Shown here in pieces: positions 58,928 to 64,000 of a DNA stretch of 64,000 bases. A program made the translations under genes and the position numbers. Under the pieces are notes generated by a model that did no database searches, was not told where the DNA came from, and worked only from the letters and a program-made list of their open reading frames with translations. Location of the stretch: the NCBI RefSeq assembly GCF_032854445.1, contig NW_027017953.1, forward strand, positions 314,501-378,500, in the 5' to 3' direction. Position 1 is the first letter of the stretch, and each line of letters begins with the position of its first letter. Source of the DNA: Liolophura sinensis. Taxonomy: Eukaryota > Mollusca > Polyplacophora > Chitonida > Chitonidae.

Positions 58928-59795
58928 GTAATGTTTGGTGACCCATGGGCCAGATACCATTCAGCTGTAATGTTTGGTGACCCATGGGCCAGATACCATT
59001 CAGCTGTAATGTTTGGTGACCCATGGGCCAGATACCATTCAGCTGTAATGTTTGGTGACCCATGGGCCAGATACCATTCAGCTGTAGTGTTTGGTGACCC
59101 ATGGGCCAGAGGAAAATAATCATATGTATTAGTTAATGTAATGTTTGGTGACCCAAGGGCCAGATACCATTCAGCTGTAATGTTTGGTGACCCATGGGCC
59201 AGATACCATTCAGCTGTAATGTTTGGTGACCCGTGGGCCAGATATCATTCAGGTCTAATGTTTGGTGACCCATGGGCCAGATACCATTCAGGTCTAATGT
59301 TTGGTGACCCATGGGCCAGATACCATTCAGGTCTAATGTTTGGTGACTCATGGGCTAGATACCATTCAGGTCTAATGTTTGGTGACCCAAGGGCCAGATA
59401 CCATTCAGCTGTAATGTTTGGTGACCCATGGGCCAGATACCATTCAGCTGTAATGTTTGGTGACCCGTGGGCCAGATATCATTCAGGTCTAATGTTTGGT
59501 GACCCATGGGCCAGATACCATTCAGGTCTAATGTTTGGTGACCCATGGGCCAGATACCATTCAGGTCTAATGTTTGGTGACTCAAGGGCTAGATACCATT
59601 CAGGTCTAATGTTTGGTGACCCATGGGCCAGATACCATTCAGGTCTAATGTTTGGTGACCCATGGGCCAGATGCCATTCAGCTGTAATGTTTGGTGACCC
59701 ATGGGCCAGATACCATTCAGGTCTAATGTTTGGTGACCCATGTCCCAGATACCATTCAGCTGTAATGTTTGGTGACCCATGGCCCAGATAACTCA
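58928..59795. repeat. 39-bp minisatellite, about 22 copies, higher-order structure
   Basis: Units TAATGTTTGGTGACCCATGG then GCCAGATACCATTCAGCTG (or AGGTC). The leading flank AGGAAAATAATCATATGTAT occurs both before the array (about 58900) and inside it (about 59110), and a block of about 230 bp at about 59150 repeats at about 59385. The array therefore grew by duplications larger than one unit. At 13 codons it gives long frames on both strands. Confidence 0.95.
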
Positions 59796-60024
59796 TTGAA
59801 CGCATTACTGTTCTAGCTTAAGTATTTATCCATACAATTCAATATCTCTTCAAAAGATACTGTTTTCTCCTAGAAATCAAATCAATTTGATTGTGTTAAA
59901 TAACTGCTTATCAGTCCATTGTTCAGGAAGAGCTTAAACTGTGACACACACATTGCATCATCTCCATGTCAGGTGTCAAAGGCCTAGGTTGTTCATAAAC
60001 ACAGTAGTGAAAGGTCACTGTCTT

Positions 60025-60287
60025 CTACAGAGAGTTGTGAACCAATGGTATCTCACAGATGGAGGGCATTTGAAAGTCACATCTATCCTTGGTCCATTTT
60101 GCATAATTGTTGGGGTCCCAAAGGTAGAGGAACATGCAGACGAAGCCTGTGTCCGGAGCAGGAGTGACATCGCTGTACCAGAAATCCGGGTGACGGATCA
60201 CGTGATTTGACCCGATCCACGTCCATTCCCGGTCATTGTCAAGGTCATTACCACCGGCGTACACCCAAAAGGAGTCTCGACGAACAC
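60025..60287 (-). CDS. CTLD gene terminal exon
   Basis: Acceptor TTATAG, then 87 codons to TAG at 60027-60025. Three cysteines (FVC, DRC, SIC) and WTKDRCDFQMPSICE identify a C-type lectin fold C-terminus. Confidence 0.88.
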
Positions 60288-62504
60288 CTATAAAACACCA
60301 AAGGAATTTAGGTCAACTTTATTACTTCAGATATTACTTAAAGTCAGATTTTCTGATGATGCAGAAGAGCTGGTGTAAAACAAAGAATATGGTCTCAAAG
60401 AATATGATAAAGTTATTTTAAAAAAGTGAGAAAAAAAACTTTCATTTTGGGCACGTATTTTATATTTCTTTACAACCCGTATATTTTATGCATATATTCC
60501 ATGAGTTGTTGGAAATATTTTGGACAATAATGTCATCGATGAACATACTGGGAACACGGGGGCCATCTTTAATAGTGCCCTGAATTCGGGTTTTTGCTCC
60601 AAGAAAGTTGTTTTGACAGCTATCATTTTGACCTATCCCTGTGGGGTTACTGAGATGGAATGGTTGACCCTATCCCTATGGACTGCAGCAAGATGGAAGG
60701 ATTGACTCTATCCTTGCGGACTGTACCAAGATGAAATGATTGACTCAGTCCCTGCGGACTGTACCAAGATGAAAGGATTGACCCTGTCCTTGTGGAATGT
60801 ACCAAGATGGAATCATTGACCCTATCCTTGTGGACTGTACCAGTATGGAATCATTGACTCTGTCCTTGTGGACTGTACCAGTATGGAATCATTGACTCTG
60901 TCCTTGTGGACTGTACCAGTATGGAATCATTGACTCTGTCCTTGTGGACTGTACCAGTATGGAATCATTGACCCTATCCTTGTGGACTGTACCAGTATGG
61001 AATCATTGACCCATCCTTGTGGACTGTACCAGTATGGAATCATTGACCCTATCCTTGTGGACTGTACCAGTATGGAATCATTGACGCTATCCTTGTGGAC
61101 TGTACCAAGATGGAATCATTGACCCTATCCTTGTGGAACGTACCAATATGGAATGATTGACCCTATCCTTGTGGAACGTACCAAGATGGAATGATTGACC
61201 CTGTCCTTGTGGAATGTACCAAGATGGAATGATTGACCTAGTTGACTGTACCAAGATGGAATGATTGACCTAGTTGACTGTACCAATATGGAATGATTGA
61301 CCCTGTCCTTGTGGACTGTACCAAAATGGAATGATTGACCCTGTCCTTGTGGAATGTACCAAGATGGAATGATTGACCCTATCCTTGTGGAACGTACCAA
61401 GATGGAATGATTGACCTAGTTGACTGTACCAAGATGACATTGTTCCTACTGCAGCTGTTGTACTAGAGTGTTACACTAGTGCTCTGTGTCAAGAGGGAAA
61501 ACATCCTCTTGAGGACTGGATTGATAGACTTCCTGTCACTTAACAGCACAACTTACTGGACATAACTACATTAGAAACACAAAACCATGGTAATAAAGTT
61601 AGTGATAATTTGAAGTTAGGATATGCATGAGGAAAATGTCACATATAGCTCCCAGTCCCTAGAAGATGCTACATACTAGTCAGAAGGGATTCCCATAACT
61701 CTTCATATACCACAGAACGTACATGTACAGGATATGGGGCATTCCCATGGACATGTGGGGTATTATATCAATATCTCAAATCCTACCAGTTTTCTACATC
61801 AGTATGAAGGCCCTCCGTGGCCAAGTCGGTTAGCACGCCAACATGACACAATGACCCAAGAGCCTCCCATCAGTGCAGTCTCTTTGGGAGTTAAAGTCCA
61901 TCTCATGCTGGCTTCCTCTTGGGCTTTATGTGGGAAGTCAGTAACCTGCGGATGGTTGTGGGTTTCCCTCAGGCTCTGCATGGTTTCATCCCATCGTGAT
62001 GCTGACTGCCTTCTTATAAGTGAAATATTTATGAGTAAGGCGTAAAACATTAATCAAATAAATAATGAAATACATCATTGTGATATTAAAACCTATGAAC
62101 AATGCTAGGCCTATTTACCATGTTTAGTGTTTGTGACATTACTGTCAGGTTATCATTATGGCTGATGAAAGTTGGTACATGGTTACTGTAATGATTGTCC
62201 TCTCCCCCCCCCCCCGATGTCCTCTCCTCCCCCCCCCGATGTCCTCTCCTCCCTCCCCATGTCCTCTCCCCCCTCCCCATGTCCTCTCCACCTCCCCCCC
62301 TCCTCATGTCCTCTGCCCCCTCCCCATGTCCGCTACCCCCTTCCCATGTCCGCTACCCCCTTCCCATGTTCTCTGCCCCCTCCCATTGTCCTCTCCCCCC
62401 TTCCCATGTCCTCTGCCCCCTCCCTGAAACCCATGTACTTAGCAAACTGTTCTCCAGAATGCGTATCCATGATATGATAGACGTAGCGCACAGTGGACAT
62501 GTGG
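60025..62504 (-). CDS. C-type lectin-domain protein, two 3' exons (62504-62431, 60287-60025)
   Basis: The terminal exon has acceptor TTTTATAG and phase 1. It reads GVRRDSFWVYAGGNDLDNDR, EWTWIGSNHV, then ...FVCMFLYLWDPNNYAKWTKD, RCDFQMPSICEIPLVHNSL, stop. WxYAGGND, W.W and KWTKDRC.....SICE fit the C-terminal half of a CTLD with its conserved cysteines. The EPN/QPD and WND calcium-sugar motifs are absent, so classical sugar binding is doubtful. The upstream candidate exon encodes HIMDTHSGEQFAKYM ending in phase 1, which joins to ...YMGVRRDSFW as expected for a CTLD. Earlier exons (signal peptide, CTLD start) would lie at higher coordinates and were not found. The gene sits antisense inside ARFGEF intron 16, and its intron holds a 38-bp array and a SINE. 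Confidence 0.78.
60655..61440. repeat. 36-38-bp minisatellite, about 20 copies
   Basis: Units TGGACTGTACCAGTATGGAA then TCATTGACCCTATCCTTG; a later subfamily has CAAGATGG and GATTGACC. Confidence 0.94.
61441..61807. other. No feature seen
   Basis: Unique sequence between the minisatellite and the SINE. Confidence 0.45.
61808..62066 (+). mobile_element. SINE family A
   Basis: GGCCCTCCGTGGCCAAGTCG then GTTAGCACGCC, AATGACCCAAGAGCCTCCCA, CTCATGCTGGCTTCCTCTTG, tail AAATATTTATGAGTAAGGCG and AATCAAATAAATAA. Diverged, but all parts are present. Confidence 0.9.
62203..62430. repeat. Pyrimidine-rich 22-bp minisatellite
   Basis: TGTCCTCTCCCCCCTCCCCA-type units, about 10 copies, almost free of purines on the plus strand. 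It immediately follows the donor of the candidate lectin exon on the minus strand, where it reads GGGGAGGGGGGAGAGGACAT. Confidence 0.92.
62431..62504 (-). CDS. CTLD gene, candidate penultimate exon
   Basis: AAAGCCCAG acceptor (phase 2). Encodes HMSTVRYVYHIMDTHSGEQF then AKYM; donor G|GTTTCA (a weaker donor), phase 1. The HIMDTHSGEQF stretch resembles the 'LVxIxSxxEQ' segment of CTLDs, and phase agrees with the terminal exon. Confidence 0.5.
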
Positions 62505-62946
62505 CTGGGCTTTGACCTCAACTACTAGATAAGCTGATATGTACTAGTGTATGGAAACCGGGACGGACCAAAGCAGACATAAGGGCTGGCGGACAAAAGT
62601 CCCTCGATCAGTATTAGGAGTATATGGTAAATGACATACGTTGTTTGTTTGTTTCAGAAAACTTGAAACATTCTCCCTGAAGCGAAGTTTCAGATTTTAA
62701 TACACATTTGATATCAGTAGAACCTCTTCTTACTCATTCAGATTTCATATATTCTGTTTTGTGACGAGATCGGAAAGAACTATATATCTGCCAGACTGTT
62801 TGGTTTTTTTTTCCTTCTCTAGTAATGAATCCAGGACAAAAGCCACGGCAGACAAAATTTCCATTATGTGTTCACTATAAGAGATGTGCAGGTGTATTTA
62901 AAAATTTAGATTATTTAGAAATTTACACCAAATCATTTTGTTTACA

Positions 62947-63105
62947 CATGTTAGGTTATAGCATGTGAATTATATTTCCGGGATAGAATATCAGCTTGCA
63001 GCTTGTGTAAGACTTTTTGTACTGTTCAAAGAACACAAATCTAATATGGATGTCAGTGTTTTCTATACCCAGAAATATAATTTACATGCTATAGCCGAAC
63101 ATCTT
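62947..63105. mobile_element. Foldback/MITE-like inverted repeat
   Basis: Arms of about 40 bp: TATAGCATGTGAATTATATT with flanks (62947-62989), and inverted TATAGCATGTAAATTATATT with flanks (63063-63105), a few mismatches, about 75-bp spacer. A small perfect hairpin (ACTGCCCA...TGGGCAGT) follows at 63112-63134. Confidence 0.75.
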
Positions 63106-63477
63106 TTTTACTGCCCAACATAACTGGGCAGTGAAATGTACGCTAAACTGTATTTTTATTAAAATTTTCAAATATAATAAAATGTGATAAATAGTTTCTC
63201 GCTCAAATGGCTATCACCCGGACACAATGGGACGTTCAGAGTGACAGGCCTAATGCCTGTTGAGTGGTCGATCAAGCAGTATGTGGACAAATGTGGACAT
63301 CTCCTATTTATATTGGGAGACAGTGATGCTTCCGATCAGCTGTAATAGAAGGAAATTAAAAACTACCTCAGCCTTTTTGTGGTTGTGAAGACTTAATTAA
63401 ACTCCGCCCAGTTGATTCTGTGTGAGGTACATCTTCATAACATGCATTCATGGACAGTATATGTAGTTGATCTGAAG

Positions 63478-63625
63478 TCCATGATGAGTTTCCCCTGATC
63501 AGAGTGGTCCGTGATCAGTTTCCCCTGATCAGAGTGGTTTCGTGATCAGTTTCCCCTGATCAGAGTGGTCCGTGATCAGTTTCCCCTGATCAGAGTGGTC
63601 CGTGATCAGTGTCCCCTGATCAGAG
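63478..63625. repeat. 30-bp tandem repeat, 5 copies, with TGATCA palindromes
   Basis: Units GTGATCAGTTTCCCCTGATC then AGAGTGGTCC; each has two TGATCA sites facing each other, so single strands could fold. Confidence 0.94.
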
Positions 63626-64000
63626 AGAAAAAGTGTCTAGGTTTAGCATTTTATTTCATTTTTAATACATCTTTTTTGTGAGACAGATTGAAGGCAGATC
63701 TCACATTTGCAAATCTCTTTTTTTTTGTTCTGTTATACTACATTGTATGGACAACTTTGTGTTTTATGTATGATGTAAGCTAAAGTTGGTAAAACATTTT
63801 TCTTGACAATCACCATGAACGTCAAGCAGGGTGAATACCGCAGGCTGCCACATGGATTGCGGAGAACGTGGTTTTGTTGTGCAGATCTGAGCAAGCAGAA
63901 CTTTGAGAGTAACAAAAACAGCTCCAACTCTGACTTCTTCAAACAACCTTTATATTGTTTTTATGTGTTGCGTTTAGATAATGGTTGCAGATCTGACTGC
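63626..64000. other. No feature supported
   Basis: Short frames on both strands at about 63733-63946 have no recognisable motif. No Sec7 exon of ARFGEF is seen up to the window end. Confidence 0.45.

Noticed and set aside
62158-62515. Pro/Ser-rich plus frames (89-106 codons)
   Set aside because: Translation of the pyrimidine-rich minisatellite; the minus strand has the better candidate exon.
63733-63946. Minus frames near the right edge as the first lectin exon (Leu-rich start)
   Set aside because: Hydrophobic stretch is suggestive, but there is no CTLD start motif, no clear donor and two equally open frames.

Overview
The window is eukaryotic, almost certainly from a lophotrochozoan and most likely a mollusc. 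Genes are split into short exons with GT-AG introns. The dispersed tRNA-headed SINEs, with tails like 'AAATATTCTTGAGTACGGCGT', are of a type I associate with molluscan genomes (inference). By manual tally about a third of the 64 kb is minisatellite, and most long open frames are by-products of repeat units without stop codons.

Layout. 1-8.9 kb: seven or eight minisatellites, then the last coding exon (8492-8893, + strand) of an unrecognised gene whose probable 3' UTR carries another array. 9-21 kb: mostly non-coding, with arrays, SINE pieces and one doubtful exon at 13967-14207. 21.0-31.0 kb: a complete COPS5/CSN5/JAB1 gene on the minus strand, 8 exons and 341 aa, with an intact JAMM deneddylase motif. 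31.0-31.7 kb: a short intergenic space shared by two divergent genes. 31.7-56.5 kb: the first 16 coding exons (678 codons) of a BIG1/BIG2 (ARFGEF1/2) Arf-GEF on the plus strand, covering DCB, HUS and the first helices of Sec7; the rest lies beyond the window. 60.0-62.5 kb: two exons of a C-type lectin-domain gene on the minus strand, apparently inside ARFGEF intron 16.

Mobile DNA includes a piggyBac-like element (TTAA target site, perfect 16-bp inverted repeats, broken transposase N-terminus), two long TIR elements, a truncated TIR copy with a SINE nested in it, a foldback element, and about a dozen copies or pieces of two SINE families.

The most striking observation is that at least three minisatellites are tandem copies of an exon's 3' end plus its 5' splice site: COPS5 exon 4 (about 18 units), COPS5 exon 6 (about 39 units) and ARFGEF exon 14 (about 6 units). 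A fourth (14.2 kb) has the same design next to a possible exon. Other arrays begin within a few bases of a donor site. The two confirmed arrays with unit length divisible by three keep nearly all their donor sites, while the 50-bp frame-breaking array has lost most of them. This suggests an uncharacterised process that amplifies 5' splice sites, filtered by selection against frameshifting donors. COPS5 and ARFGEF are divergent neighbours here and also lie close together on human 8q13, so their linkage may be ancient.
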